A DNA stretch of 64,000 nucleotides from Hydrogenibacillus schlegelii (lineage in GTDB: Bacteria; Bacillota; Bacilli; Thermicanales; DSM-22653): assembly GCF_001653195.1 (NCBI RefSeq), contig NZ_JXBB01000023.1, forward strand, positions 62,001-126,000, read 5' to 3'. Position 1 is the stretch's first letter, and each line of letters opens with the position of its first letter. The notes below the pieces were generated by a model that was given only the letters and a program-made list of their open reading frames with translations, had not been told where the DNA came from and made no database searches. The position numbers and the translations under genes were made by a program. This document shows positions 39,885-49,222 of this stretch, piece by piece.

Positions 39885-40006
39885 ACGGCCACGGCGTAAG
39901 CGGGAGCGGCATGGCCGGCGGGCCCGCCGGGCGGGCTTGGCCGGAGATGCCGGAGGGATCGTATTGTCTTGGGACCTGCCCGCCTTGCCCGGCCGACTTC
40001 ATCCGA

Positions 40007-40033
40007 CCCCGAAGCGCTGTGCTTCGGGGTTTT
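40007..40033 (+). terminator. Riboswitch-controlled intrinsic terminator
   Basis: A perfect 9-bp stem (ccccgaagc/gcttcgggg) with loop gctgt is followed by four T residues, 38 bases before ribD. This is probably the expression platform; the antiterminator was not resolved within the 120 bases between. Confidence 0.85.
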
Positions 40034-40071
40034 ATCGTGCGCCGGAGGCCGCTTGAGGAGGAGGGAGGCGC

Positions 40072-41178
40072 ATGTCGGACGAGCGGTGGATGGCGCTTGC
40101 GCTGGAGCTCGCCCGGGGGACGCGGGGTCAGACGCACCCCAATCCGCGCGTCGGGGCCGTGATCGTCCGAGACGGTCGCGTCGTCGGCCTCGGGGCCCAC
40201 CTTCGGCCCGGCGAGGCCCACGCCGAAGTGCAGGCGCTCCGGATGGCCGGGGAGGCGGCCCGCGGGGCGACGATGTACGTGACCCTCGAGCCGTGCAACC
40301 ACACCGGCCGGACGCCGCCGTGCACGGAGGCGATCATCGCCGCCGGCCTCAAGCGGGTCGTCGTGGCGATGGAGGATCCGGATCCCCGGGTGCGCGGCGC
40401 CGGCATCGCCCGGCTTCAGGCCGCCGGCCTTGAGGTCGACGTCGGGCTTTTTCGGGAGACGGCGGAAGCGATCAACGCTCCGTACCTTACCGGACAGGCG
40501 CTCGGCCGGCCGTACGTCTGGCTGAAGCTCGCCATGACGCTCGACGGCCGCATCGCCGCCGCCGACGGGCGGAGCCGGTGGATCACCGGCGAGGCGAGCC
40601 GGCGCCGGGTGCACGAGCTTCGGAGCGAAGCCGACGCCGTTCTCGTGGGGAGCGGCACCGTTTTGGCCGACGACCCCGACCTTTCGCCCCGCCTGCCGGG
40701 CGCCCGGCCGCCGCTCAAAGTCGTTCTCGACGGCCGGCTTCGGACGCCACCGGAGGCGCGGCTTTTTTCCCGCGGCGAGGTGCTCATCGTCACGACGCCG
40801 GAGGCCGACGAGGCCAAAAAGGCGGCGCTTCGGGCCCGGGGCGCCGAGATCGTCGCCGGCCCCCGGGACGTGGCCTTTGCCCTGCAGGTCCTGTTCGAGC
40901 GGGGCATCCGCCTCGTCCTCGTCGAGGGCGGGGCGACGGTCGCCGGAGCCTTCTGGGCGGCCCGGGCGGTCGATCGCGTCAGCCTGTTCGTGGCGCCGAA
41001 AATCCTGGGCGCCGGGCTTCCGACCCTCGCCGGGCCGCCGGTCCCCCTCGAAGCGGCGGTGCCGCTTGAGGCGCTGGAGGTCGAGCGGCTCGGCGACGAT
41101 CTCGTCATCACCGGTCGGCCGCGGTTTATGCAGGATTCATCCGGTCGCACGGAAGAAGCGGCGAGGCGCCGCCCATGA
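40072..41178 (+). CDS. ribD: Bifunctional diaminohydroxyphosphoribosylaminopyrimidine deaminase / uracil reductase
   Basis: RibD catalyses the second and third steps of riboflavin synthesis after GTP cyclohydrolase II. The 368-residue protein has the deaminase domain with zinc ligands HAE (50-52) and PCNHTGRTPPC (Cys75, Cys84). The reductase domain follows (RPYVWLKLAMTLDGRIA, SRWITGEASRRRVHELR, DAVLVGSGTVLADDP, LVEGGATVAGAF). ATG 40072 follows gaggagggagg. It is the first gene under the FMN riboswitch. Confidence 0.97.
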   Translation: MSDERWMALALELARGTRGQTHPNPRVGAVIVRDGRVVGLGAHLRPGEAHAEVQALRMAGEAARGATMYVTLEPCNHTGRTPPCTEAIIAAGLKRVVVAMEDPDPRVRGAGIARLQAAGLEVDVGLFRETAEAINAPYLTGQALGRPYVWLKLAMTLDGRIAAADGRSRWITGEASRRRVHELRSEADAVLVGSGTVLADDPDLSPRLPGARPPLKVVLDGRLRTPPEARLFSRGEVLIVTTPEADEAKKAALRARGAEIVAGPRDVAFALQVLFERGIRLVLVEGGATVAGAFWAARAVDRVSLFVAPKILGAGLPTLAGPPVPLEAAVPLEALEVERLGDDLVITGRPRFMQDSSGRTEEAARRRP

Positions 41179-41231
41179 AAAGCGGCCGGCGGAGGGTCGG
41201 CCGCCGCTTCGGCCGGGAAGGAGACGGAGCG

Positions 41232-41876
41232 ATGTTTACGGGGTTGATCGAAGCGATCGGGACGATTCGGGCGGTCGAACCGAAGCCCGCCGGCGGGCGG
41301 AGGCTTCTCCTTGAACTCCCGGAACGCCTGGAGATTCACGTCGGCGATTCCCTCGCCGTCGACGGCGTCTGCCTGACGGCCGTCGACGTCCGGGGGGCGC
41401 GCGTGGCCGTCGACGTCGTTTTGGCGACGGAACGGGCGACGACTTTGGGCGAGGCGGCGCCGGGGCGGCGGGTCAACGTCGAGCGGGCGCTTTCCGCCGG
41501 CGGCCGCTTTGGCGGCCATTTTGTCACCGGACACGTCGACGGCATCGGCACGATCCTCGCCGTCCGGCCGGAGGCGGGCCCGGGGGCCGGCACCGAGGTC
41601 TGGATCGAAGCGCCGGCGGCCCTCGCGCCGTACCTCGTCCCGAAGGGGAGCATCGCCGTCGACGGCGTGTCGCTCACGATCCAGGCGGTCGAGGGGACGG
41701 CGTTTCAGGTGGCCCTCATCCCCCACACCGCGGCGGCGACGACCCTGGGGGAAAAGGGCGTCGGCGCGCCGGTGAACCTGGAGGCCGATCTCATCGCGAA
41801 GCTGGTCGTCCGGGCCCTCGACCCGTACAGGCGGTTGTTCGGCCGGCCGGACGGCGCCGGAGGGATCGGACAATGA
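41232..41876 (+). CDS. ribE: Riboflavin synthase alpha subunit
   Basis: RibE dismutates two 6,7-dimethyl-8-ribityllumazine molecules to riboflavin. The 214-residue protein shows the internal duplication of the family. It opens MFTGLIEAIGTIRAVE, with SLAVDGVCLTAVDV and GGHFVTGHVDGIGTI in the first barrel. KGSIAVDGVSLTIQAVEG and FQVALIPHTAAATTLG mark the second barrel. ATG 41232 is chosen because MFTG is invariant at the N-terminus. The stop overlaps the ribBA start by 4 bases. Confidence 0.97.
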   Translation: MFTGLIEAIGTIRAVEPKPAGGRRLLLELPERLEIHVGDSLAVDGVCLTAVDVRGARVAVDVVLATERATTLGEAAPGRRVNVERALSAGGRFGGHFVTGHVDGIGTILAVRPEAGPGAGTEVWIEAPAALAPYLVPKGSIAVDGVSLTIQAVEGTAFQVALIPHTAAATTLGEKGVGAPVNLEADLIAKLVVRALDPYRRLFGRPDGAGGIGQ

Positions 41877-43147
41877 GCGAAGGCGCGACCTTTTCCGCGG
41901 TCGAAGCGAAGGTGGAGGCGGCGCTTGAGCGCCTCCGCGCCGGCGGCCTCGTCATCGTCGTCGACGACGAAGGGCGAGAAAACGAAGGCGATCTCGTCGG
42001 CCTTGCCGAGCGGGCGACGCCGGAGATGGTCAACTTCATGATCACCGAAGGGCGGGGGCTCGTCTGCGCGCCGATGGCGCCGGAAGTCGCCGATCGGCTG
42101 GCGCTTCCCCCGATGGTGCCCGAAGCGGCGGAGACGGACCCGTTCGGGACGGCCTTCACCGTCTCCGTCGACGCCCGGGAATCGACGACGGGCATTTCCG
42201 CCCACGAGCGGGCGGCGACGCTCCGGGCGCTCGCCCGGCCCGACGCCGGGCCGGACGACTTCCTCCGGCCGGGACACATCTTTCCCCTGCGGGCCCGGCC
42301 CGGCGGCGTCCTGGCCCGCCGGGGCCATACGGAAGCGGCGGTCGATCTTGCCCGGCTCGCCGGCGCCGCCCCGGTCGGCGTCATCTGCGAGATTCTGGAC
42401 GAAGACGGCCGCCCGGCCCGGGGGGCGGCGCTGGAGGCGTTTGCCCGCCGGCACGGCCTTCCCGTCCTCTCGGTGGAAGACGTCGTCCGTTACCGGCGGC
42501 GGGTCGACCCGCTGATCGAGCGGGTCGGCGAGGCGAAGCTTCCGACGGAAGCCGGCGATTTTCGCATCATCGTCTACCGGGAGCGGGCCGGCGGCGCGGA
42601 ACACGTCGCCCTTGTCCCGGAACCGGGGGCCGTGCGCCCCGGCGCGGCGCCGGACGCCGAAGCGGCCGGCTTGGGCGGGGCGGAAGGCATCGATCCGCCG
42701 CTCGTCCGGATCCACTCGGAGTGCCTGACCGGCGATGCGTTCGGCTCGCTCCGGTGCGACTGCGGACCGCAGCTTCAGGCGGCCCTCGGGCGGGTGGCCG
42801 CCGCCGGCCGCGGGGCGGTTCTCTATCTCCGGCAGGAGGGGCGGGGGATCGGCCTCGGGAACAAAATCCGGGCGTACGCCCTTCAGGACGCGGGCCTCGA
42901 TACCGTCGAGGCGAACCACCAGCTCGGCTTTCCGGCCGACGCCCGCGATTACGCCGTCGCGGCGGAGATGCTCGTCGACCTCGGCATGACAAAGATCGCG
43001 CTGCTTTCGAACAATCCGGCGAAGATCCGAGGGCTTCAAGCCCTCGGCATCGCCGTCGTCCGGCGGGAGCCCCTCGTCGTCGCGCCGGGGCCCCACAACC
43101 GCCGCTACCTGGAGACGAAGCGCCTTCGCCTCGGTCACTGGCTCTGA
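41873..43147 (+). CDS. ribBA: Bifunctional DHBP synthase / GTP cyclohydrolase II
   Basis: RibBA makes 3,4-dihydroxy-2-butanone 4-phosphate (N-terminal RibB) and opens GTP (C-terminal RibA). RibB motifs are [29 protein letters not shown] and [16 protein letters not shown]. The RibA zinc site is [17 protein letters not shown] (three cysteines). [20 protein letters not shown] supplies the catalytic region. A Pro/Ala/Gly-rich insert of about 20 residues lies between EHVALV and [12 protein letters not shown], longer than in most RibA proteins. Total length is 424 residues. Confidence 0.97.
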   Translation: MSEGATFSAVEAKVEAALERLRAGGLVIVVDDEGRENEGDLVGLAERATPEMVNFMITEGRGLVCAPMAPEVADRLALPPMVPEAAETDPFGTAFTVSVDARESTTGISAHERAATLRALARPDAGPDDFLRPGHIFPLRARPGGVLARRGHTEAAVDLARLAGAAPVGVICEILDEDGRPARGAALEAFARRHGLPVLSVEDVVRYRRRVDPLIERVGEAKLPTEAGDFRIIVYRERAGGAEHVALVPEPGAVRPGAAPDAEAAGLGGAEGIDPPLVRIHSECLTGDAFGSLRCDCGPQLQAALGRVAAAGRGAVLYLRQEGRGIGLGNKIRAYALQDAGLDTVEANHQLGFPADARDYAVAAEMLVDLGMTKIALLSNNPAKIRGLQALGIAVVRREPLVVAPGPHNRRYLETKRLRLGHWL

Positions 43148-43229
43148 GCCGGAGAAAGGGGGCCGGCATGCGCCGTCTGCGGCGGCCGGCCGTCGCAGGC
43201 GCAGAGAAGTTTCGGAGAGGGGGAGTTCG

Positions 43230-43739
43230 GTGCGGACGTTTGAAGGCGACTACGACGCCCGGGAGCTCAGCTTCGGCATCGCCGTAAGCCGCTTCAACGG
43301 CCTCATCACCGAAGCGCTTTTAAGCGGGGCCTTGGACGCCCTTCGGCGGCACGGCGCCGATCCGGACCGCATCGACGTCGTCTGGGTACCGGGGGCGTTT
43401 GAGCTTCCGTGGGCGATCGGCATGCTCGCCCGCTCCGGGCGCTACGACGCCCTCATCGCCCTCGGGGCCGTCGTCCGCGGCGCGACGGCCCACTTTGATT
43501 ATGTCGCCGGCGGGGCGGCCTCCGGCATCCAGAGCGTCATCGCCGCCACCGGCGTGCCGGTCGCTTTCGGGGTGCTCACGACGGATACGCTGGAGCAGGC
43601 GTTCGAGCGGGCCGGGACGAAGGCGGGAAACGCCGGCGAACGGGCGGCGATGACGGCGATCGAACTCGCCTCGCTCCGCCGGAAGCTCGGGACGGGGCAA
43701 CGTTTGGCGCCGGGCGGGCAAAACGGCGTTGAAACGTGA
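43230..43739 (+). CDS. ribH: 6,7-dimethyl-8-ribityllumazine synthase
   Basis: RibH condenses DHBP with the ribitylamino-pyrimidine to give lumazine; it usually forms 60-mer capsids in Bacillus. The 169-residue protein has [35 protein letters not shown] and [20 protein letters not shown] (catalytic His). [15 protein letters not shown] and [18 protein letters not shown] are also canonical. Start GTG 43230 follows ggagagggggag. It is the last gene of the riboflavin operon. Confidence 0.97.
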   Translation: MRTFEGDYDARELSFGIAVSRFNGLITEALLSGALDALRRHGADPDRIDVVWVPGAFELPWAIGMLARSGRYDALIALGAVVRGATAHFDYVAGGAASGIQSVIAATGVPVAFGVLTTDTLEQAFERAGTKAGNAGERAAMTAIELASLRRKLGTGQRLAPGGQNGVET

Positions 43740-43783
43740 TAAGATAAGGGGCGGACGGAGAAAGGAGCGACGGGCCGATTGCG

Positions 43784-44914
43784 ATGAACGATCGCTTTCT
43801 CCGGGCCGCCCGGAAGGTGCCGGTCGACCGGACGCCGATCTGGTTCATGCGCCAGGCCGGGCGGTACGACCCGGAGTATCACGCCTTGAAAGGCCGCCTT
43901 TCGTTCAAAGACATCGCCCGCCTGCCGGAGGTGGCGGCGGAGCTCACCGCCCTTCCGGTGAAAAAGCTCGGCGTCGACGCCGCCATCCTCTACGCCGACA
44001 TCATGACGCCGGTCGAAGGCGTGGGCCTTTCGTACGACATCGTCGCCGGGGTGGGCCCGGTCGTCGAGCGGCCGATCCGCTCCACCGAGGACGTCCGGGC
44101 CCTCGGCGCCTTCGATCCGGCGGCGGTCGCCGGCGTGTTCGAGGCGATCCGGCTCGTCAAACGATCGCTTTCCGTGCCGCTGATCGGCTTTGCCGGCGGG
44201 CCGTTTACGCTGGCGAGCTACCTCATCGAGGGGCGTCCGACCCGGACGTACCGGGAGACGAAGCGGCTCATGCTGCGGGCCCCGGACGTGTGGACCGAGC
44301 TCATGGAAGCGCTCACCGCCATGACCGTCCGCTACCTCGAGGCGCAGCTCGACGCCGGCGCCGATGCGGTGCAGCTGTTTGATTCCTGGGCCGGGCACCT
44401 GGCGCCGGTCGACTACGAGCGGTATGCGCTGCCGTACGTCCGGCGCATCTTTCAGGCTCTGGCGGGCCGCCCGGCGGTGAAGATATATTTTCCCGGCGTC
44501 GCCTCCGGCGAGCTTTTGCCGCTTCTCCGCGCGCTTCCGATCGACGTCGTCGGCGTCGACTGGCGGGTGCCCCTGGCCGAGGCCAATCGCCGCCTGAACG
44601 GTCGGTTTGCCCTGCAAGGGAACTACGATCCCCTCTGGCTGGAGGCGCCGCCGGACGTCCGGCGGGCCTACGCCCGGACGGTCGTCGACGCGGGCCTTCA
44701 GGCGCCGGGGTTTATCTTCAACCTCGGCCACGGCCTCTACCCCGAGGCGGAACTCGAGGCGGTGCGGGACCTCGTCGCCACCGTCCAGGAATATTCGGCC
44801 GAGCGCCTCGCCGGCCGGCGGGTCGGCGAAGGTTCGGCGGCCGGCGGACCGCCGGCGGCCGGGGGGCCTTCGGCCGGAGCCGGGGATGGGCCAGAGCGAG
44901 GTGAAGCGCGGTGA
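43784..44914 (+). CDS. hemE: Uroporphyrinogen decarboxylase
   Basis: Decarboxylates uroporphyrinogen III to coproporphyrinogen III. The 376-residue protein has PIWFMRQAGRYDPEYH and LYADIMTPVEGVGL. FAGGPFTLASYLIEG, LFDSWAGHLAP and GNYDPLWLEAP, then FNLGHGLYPEA, are all typical HemE. The last 35 residues are Gly/Ala/Pro-rich low complexity. The aaaggag ribosome site is about 16 bases from ATG 43784, longer than usual, so the true start could be slightly upstream at a non-ATG codon. hemH follows with a 4-base overlap. Confidence 0.96.
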   Translation: MNDRFLRAARKVPVDRTPIWFMRQAGRYDPEYHALKGRLSFKDIARLPEVAAELTALPVKKLGVDAAILYADIMTPVEGVGLSYDIVAGVGPVVERPIRSTEDVRALGAFDPAAVAGVFEAIRLVKRSLSVPLIGFAGGPFTLASYLIEGRPTRTYRETKRLMLRAPDVWTELMEALTAMTVRYLEAQLDAGADAVQLFDSWAGHLAPVDYERYALPYVRRIFQALAGRPAVKIYFPGVASGELLPLLRALPIDVVGVDWRVPLAEANRRLNGRFALQGNYDPLWLEAPPDVRRAYARTVVDAGLQAPGFIFNLGHGLYPEAELEAVRDLVATVQEYSAERLAGRRVGEGSAAGGPPAAGGPSAGAGDGPERGEAR

Positions 44915-45834
44915 AGGAACCGATCGGCGTGCTCGTCATGGCCTACGGCACGCCCCGGAGCTTTGCGGAAATCGAAGCGTACTACACCCACATCCGCCGC
45001 GGCCGCCGGCCGTCGGAGGGGGAGCTTCGCGATCTCGAACGCCGCTACCGGGCGATCGGCGGCACGTTTCCCCTCCGGGAAAACACCGAACGGCAGGTTC
45101 GGGCGCTCACGGACGTCCTGGAAGCCCGCCGTCCGGGGGCGATGGTCGTCCGGCTCGGCCTCAAGCACGCCCCGCCGTTCATCGAAGACGGCGTCGAGGC
45201 CCTTCGGGCCGCCGGCGTGCGGCGGGTTGTCGGCCTGGTGCTCGCCCCGCATTATTCGGCCCTGTCGGTCGGCGAATACTTCGCCCGCGCCCAAAAGGCG
45301 GCCGACGCCGCCGGACTTGCCGCCCGCTTTATCGAGCGCTACGGCGACGATCCGGCCCTCATCGCCCTCCTCCGGGATCGGGTCGTCGAGGCGCTCCGGG
45401 CCTTTCCGCCGGCCTCGAAGGTGAAGGTCGTCTTTTCCGCCCACAGCCTGCCGGCGCGCATCCGGGCGATGAATGACCCGTACGAGGCGGAACTCCTCGC
45501 GACGAGCCGGCTCGTCGCCGCCGCCGCCGGCGTCGCCGACTGGACGTTTGCCTTCCAGAGCGCCGGGCAGACGCCGGAGCCGTGGCTCGGGCCGGACATC
45601 CGGGAGGTGCTGCCGGCCCTTCGGGCCGAAGGCTACGGCGGCGTCCTCGTCGCTCCGATCGGGTTTGTCACGGAACACCTCGAGATCTGCTACGACCTCG
45701 ACATCGAGGCCCGGGCCGAAGGGGAGCGGCTCGGCCTCGACGTCCGGCGCATTCGGATGCCGGACGATGATCCGCGCTTCATCGGCCTTCTCGCCGATCG
45801 GATCGAGGCCGTGCTCGGGGCGTGGGAGGCATGA
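44911..45834 (+). CDS. hemH: Coproporphyrin III ferrochelatase (HemH/CpfC)
   Basis: In Bacillota this enzyme inserts Fe(II) into coproporphyrin III. The 307-residue protein closely follows B. subtilis HemH: VLVMAYGTPRSFAEIEAYY (Tyr12, the proximal residue), THIRRGRRPSE, and LGLKHAPPFIEDGV. LAPHYSALSVGEYF and FSAHSLPARI follow, with His178 the likely metal-insertion residue. SAGQTPEPWLGPDI is also conserved. The start is GTG 44911, overlapping the hemE stop. It also overlaps hemY by 4 bases. Confidence 0.96.
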   Translation: MKEPIGVLVMAYGTPRSFAEIEAYYTHIRRGRRPSEGELRDLERRYRAIGGTFPLRENTERQVRALTDVLEARRPGAMVVRLGLKHAPPFIEDGVEALRAAGVRRVVGLVLAPHYSALSVGEYFARAQKAADAAGLAARFIERYGDDPALIALLRDRVVEALRAFPPASKVKVVFSAHSLPARIRAMNDPYEAELLATSRLVAAAAGVADWTFAFQSAGQTPEPWLGPDIREVLPALRAEGYGGVLVAPIGFVTEHLEICYDLDIEARAEGERLGLDVRRIRMPDDDPRFIGLLADRIEAVLGAWEA

Positions 45835-47330
45835 CGCGGGTCGTCGTCGTCGGCGGCGGGCTCGCCGGCCTCGCGGCGGCGTACGCCCTGTCGCCGGCTG
45901 CCGGCGCGCCGTGGCGCCTTCCGGCCGAGCGGTTGCCGGAGGTCGTCGTCGTCGAGCGTTCGCCGCGGTTCGGCGGCAAGATCGACACCGTCCGCCGGGA
46001 CGGCTACGTCATCGAGCGGGGACCGGATTCGTTCCTTGCCCGGAAGCCGGCCGCCCGGCGGCTCGTCGCCGCCCTCGGCTTGGACGGCGAGGCGGTCGGC
46101 ACCGGGCCCGAAGGCCGCGGGGCGTACGTCTTCTTCCGCGGCCGTCTGCACCCGCTCCCGGAAGGGATGGCGACGGGCATCCCGACCCGGCTCGGGCCGC
46201 TCGTCCGTACGGGCCTTCTGAGCCTTCGGGGAAAGGCCCGGGCGGCCCTCGAGCTTTTTCTCCCCCGGGGCCCGGCCGGCGATGAGGCCCTCGGCGCCTT
46301 TTTGACCCGCCGCTTTGGCCGGGAGGTGACGGATCGCCTCGCCGGCCCGCTCCTATCCGGCATCTACGCCGGAGACGTGCACCGGCTGAGCGTCCTGGCG
46401 ACGTTTCCGCACCTGAAGGCCCTCGAGGCCCGCCACGGGAGCCTGCTCCGGACGATGCTCACCGGGCCGCGGGAGCGGCCGCCGGCGATCGATCCCCCGT
46501 GGCCGGAGGCGGTCCAAAGCTCGACGTTCGTGAGCTTCCGGCGCGGCCTTTTGACCGTCGTCGAGGCGCTGACGGCCGCCCTCGCCGCCGGGGGCGCCCG
46601 CCTCATCGCCGGCCGCGGCGCCGTGGCGATCCGAAAGGAGGGGTCGGCGTACGCCGTCGCCCTGGAGGGCGGCGAGGCGATCCGGGCCGAGGCGGTCATC
46701 TTGGCGGTGCCGGCGGCGGCGGCCCGGGCGCTTTTGGGGCCGGCGGGAGAGGCGTTTTTGCCCCTCGAAGCGGGGACGCCGTACGCCTCGGTGGCGAACG
46801 TTGCCGTCTGGACCGAGGCGGCCGCCCTCTCGGCGCTCCCGCCGGGGTCGGGGTTTGTCGTCGCCCGGGACGGGCGACCGGCGATCACCGCCGTGACCTG
46901 GACGACGCGCAAGTGGCCCCATACGACGCCGCCGTGCGGGGCGCTCTTTCGCGTCTACTTCGGCGACGCCACGACCGACGTCGCCGAGCGGCTCACCGAT
47001 GCCGAGCTCGAGGCGGCGGCGCTTTCGTTTCTCCAGGAGACGTCCGGCGTCCGCCGACCCCCGGCGGGCGTCCTCGTCAGCCGGTGGCGGGCGGCGATGC
47101 CGGCGTACGGCGTCGGCCACCGGGAGCGCCTCTCGGCGCTCCGGGCGGCCCTCGAACGGACGCTTCCCGGCATCTTCGTCGCCGGGAGCGCTTATGACGG
47201 CGTCGGGCTCCCCGACGTCGCCGAAAGCGGTCGCCGGGCGGCGGAGGCGGCGCTTGATTACCTTCAAGGGGGCGGCGCTCCGGCGCCGGGCGCCGGCGGG
47301 CCGCCGGAGGGAAAGGAGGCAGGGGCTTGA
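45831..47330 (+). CDS. hemY: Coproporphyrinogen III oxidase (HemY/CgoX), oxygen-dependent
   Basis: FAD enzyme that oxidises coproporphyrinogen III to coproporphyrin III, the step before HemH in the Gram-positive pathway. The 499-residue protein has Rossmann motif [39 protein letters not shown] and [12 protein letters not shown] follow, then [18 protein letters not shown]. The C-terminal FAD motif is [23 protein letters not shown] 45831 overlaps the hemH stop. The end (Gly/Pro-rich) overlaps deoD by 4 bases. Confidence 0.95.
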   Translation: MTRVVVVGGGLAGLAAAYALSPAAGAPWRLPAERLPEVVVVERSPRFGGKIDTVRRDGYVIERGPDSFLARKPAARRLVAALGLDGEAVGTGPEGRGAYVFFRGRLHPLPEGMATGIPTRLGPLVRTGLLSLRGKARAALELFLPRGPAGDEALGAFLTRRFGREVTDRLAGPLLSGIYAGDVHRLSVLATFPHLKALEARHGSLLRTMLTGPRERPPAIDPPWPEAVQSSTFVSFRRGLLTVVEALTAALAAGGARLIAGRGAVAIRKEGSAYAVALEGGEAIRAEAVILAVPAAAARALLGPAGEAFLPLEAGTPYASVANVAVWTEAAALSALPPGSGFVVARDGRPAITAVTWTTRKWPHTTPPCGALFRVYFGDATTDVAERLTDAELEAAALSFLQETSGVRRPPAGVLVSRWRAAMPAYGVGHRERLSALRAALERTLPGIFVAGSAYDGVGLPDVAESGRRAAEAALDYLQGGGAPAPGAGGPPEGKEAGA

Positions 47331-48049
47331 GCATTCACATCGGGGCCGAGCCCGGGGCGATCGCGCCGAACGTGCTGCTCCCCGGCGATCCCCTCCGGGC
47401 GAAGATGATCGCCGAGACGTACCTCGAAGGCGCCGTTCAGTACAACCGGGTGCGGAACATGTTCGGCTACACCGGGACCTACAAGGGGGTGCCGGTGTCG
47501 GTCCAAGGGACGGGCATGGGGATGCCGTCCATCTCGATCTACGTCCACGAGCTTCTCCGCGACTACGGCGCCCGGCGCCTCATCCGCGTCGGCACGTGCG
47601 GGGCGCTCCAGCCGGAGCTCAAGCTCCGGGACGTCGTCCTCGCCGTCGGCGCGGCGACGGACTCGCAGATGAACCGGCTCCGGTTTTACGGGATCGATTA
47701 CGCCCCGACGGCCGACTTCCGGCTGCTTCAGGCGGCGGACGCCGCGGCCCGCGCCCTCGGCGTGCCGGTGAAGATCGGCAACGTCTTTACGACCGACAGC
47801 TTCTACGCCGACGACGACCGGCCGCTTCAGGCGCTCATCGCCTACGGCACGCTGGCGGTGGAGATGGAGACGGCGGCCCTCTACACCCTCGCCCACAAGT
47901 TCCGGGCCCAGGCGCTTTCGGTCCTTACGGTGAGCGATCATCTCGTCACCCGGGAGGAGACGACGGCCGAGGAACGGGAACGGACGTTTCGGCAGATGGT
48001 CGAGATCGCCCTCGAGGCGCTCGTGGCCGAAGCGGCTCGGGAAGGATGA
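47327..48049 (+). CDS. deoD: Purine nucleoside phosphorylase DeoD type
   Basis: Phosphorolyses purine (deoxy)ribonucleosides for salvage. The 240-residue protein is DeoD-like: [50 protein letters not shown] and [31 protein letters not shown] also fits. Start TTG 47327 overlaps the hemY stop (ttga) and has a strong aaaggagg in front, so the rare start is convincing. A terminator lies about 55 bases after the stop, ending the haem-deoD transcript. Confidence 0.95.
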   Translation: MSIHIGAEPGAIAPNVLLPGDPLRAKMIAETYLEGAVQYNRVRNMFGYTGTYKGVPVSVQGTGMGMPSISIYVHELLRDYGARRLIRVGTCGALQPELKLRDVVLAVGAATDSQMNRLRFYGIDYAPTADFRLLQAADAAARALGVPVKIGNVFTTDSFYADDDRPLQALIAYGTLAVEMETAALYTLAHKFRAQALSVLTVSDHLVTREETTAEERERTFRQMVEIALEALVAEAAREG

Positions 48050-48104
48050 CGCCCGGCGGCGGCGCGGGACGACGGATCGGCGCCGGTCGATCCATCTTGC
48101 AAAA

Positions 48105-48141
48105 AAAGACTCCTTCTCAGGGAAGGAGTCTTTCTTTTTTT
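48105..48141 (+). terminator. Intrinsic terminator after deoD, part of a four-segment leader
   Basis: A 12-bp perfect stem (aaagactccttc, 48105-48116, with gaaggagtcttt, 48122-48133) with a 5-base loop is followed by c and seven T residues. Its 3' arm can also pair with the next segment (48147-48155), which competes with termination. Confidence 0.9.
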
Positions 48142-48147
48142 GTCGAA

Positions 48148-48168
48148 CTCCTTCCGTTTGGGAAGGAG
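48148..48168 (+). promoter_or_regulatory. Hairpin burying the Shine-Dalgarno of the M23 peptidase gene
   Basis: ctccttcc (48148-48155) pairs perfectly with ggaaggag (48161-48168) around a 5-base loop. The right arm is the ribosome-binding site of the gene starting at 48176. The left arm can alternatively pair for 9 bp with ggaaggagt (48121-48129) in the preceding terminator, which would free the ribosome site. Confidence 0.7.
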
Positions 48169-48175
48169 GAGCTCG

Positions 48176-49222
48176 ATGAGACGCCTGAAGGCGCTCGTCC
48201 GGCGCCTCGGTCGGCCGTGGCACGTGCAGATCGTCCCGGGGGATGCCGGCGAGATCCGCCACGTCCGCCTCCGCGGCTGGATGCTGGCCCTGGCGCTGGG
48301 CGGGGTCGCGCTTTTTTGGCTCGGCTTCACCCTGGCCGTGTTGGCGTTCGTCTGGAGCCGGCAGGCGCTTTTGGCGGCCGAGGCGCGGCTCGAAGCCGTC
48401 CGGGGCGAAAGCCGGCAGGCGGTCCGGCAGGCGGCGGAAGAGTCGGATCGTCTGCGGGATGAAAACCGCACCCTCCGGAGCCGGTATGAGGAGCTTTTCG
48501 AGCGGCTTCGCCGGCTGGAAGAAACCGTCGAAACGAACGACGAACGGTTGAAATCGATCGCGCCGCCGACTTCGAAGGCGCCCGCGAAGGGGCAGGCGGT
48601 CTTCCTCGCGGCCAAGCGGGAGACGGCCCGGATCGCCGCCCTCACCGCCCGGCCGCTCGCGGCCGGCGCGCCGCCGGCTTCGGCGCTCGTCGAGGCGGCG
48701 GAGCGGGGGCTTTCCGCCCTCGAAAAGGCGGCCGCCGCCCAGGGGGCGGCGATCGAGGAGACGGCGGCGGAAGTCGAAGCGTATCGGGAACGCTTGCGCC
48801 GGACGCCGGACATCGCCCCGGCGGCCGGCCGGGTGACGAGCGGGTTCGGCTTTCGCCCGGATCCGTTTACGCGAACGCAGCGCTTTCACGAAGGCGTCGA
48901 TTTTGCCAATGCCGTCGGGACGCCGGTCGTCGCGACGGCGAAGGGGACGGTCGTCTTTGCCGGACGGGACGGCGGTTACGGCCTGATGGTCGAGATCGAC
49001 CACGGAGGGGGGCTCTCGACGGTGTACGCCCACCTGTCGGCGATCGCCGTCCGGGTCGGCGAAACGGTGGACAAGGGGGCGGTCATCGGCCGCATGGGAA
49101 ACACCGGCCGGAGCACCGGACCGCATCTGCACTACGAAGTGCGCCGCTACGGCCGCCCGGTCGACCCGGCGCCGTATCTGGGAGGGGAGATCCGTGTGGA
49201 AGCGGGAGAAGCCCAGGACTGA
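48176..49222 (+). CDS. M23-family membrane-anchored peptidoglycan endopeptidase
   Basis: Predicted cell-wall peptidase outside the membrane. The 348-residue protein has a basic N-terminus (MRRLKALVRRLGRPW) and one membrane helix (MLALALGGVALFWLGFTLAV). A coiled-coil rich in Glu/Arg/Leu spans about residues 65-125, with a second helical region to 215. The C-terminal LytM domain (SGFGFRPDPFTRTQRFHEGV, VDFAN, TGRSTGPHLHYEV) has the HxxxD and HxH zinc ligands. ATG 48176 is chosen for its ggaaggagg site. It overlaps the bactofilin gene by 29 bases. An M23 peptidase beside a bactofilin is a known shape-related pairing. Confidence 0.92.
   Translation: MRRLKALVRRLGRPWHVQIVPGDAGEIRHVRLRGWMLALALGGVALFWLGFTLAVLAFVWSRQALLAAEARLEAVRGESRQAVRQAAEESDRLRDENRTLRSRYEELFERLRRLEETVETNDERLKSIAPPTSKAPAKGQAVFLAAKRETARIAALTARPLAAGAPPASALVEAAERGLSALEKAAAAQGAAIEETAAEVEAYRERLRRTPDIAPAAGRVTSGFGFRPDPFTRTQRFHEGVDFANAVGTPVVATAKGTVVFAGRDGGYGLMVEIDHGGGLSTVYAHLSAIAVRVGETVDKGAVIGRMGNTGRSTGPHLHYEVRRYGRPVDPAPYLGGEIRVEAGEAQD

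Noticed and set aside
39700-40056. Short open frames across the riboswitch leader
   Set aside because: They coincide with the FMN aptamer and its terminator; the sequence is explained by RNA structure and shows no protein motif.
43761-43784. Second ATT start at 43778 for hemE
   Set aside because: The spacing from aaaggag is better than for ATG 43784, but a normal ATG exists two codons later and the family N-terminus does not discriminate, so the evidence is too weak.
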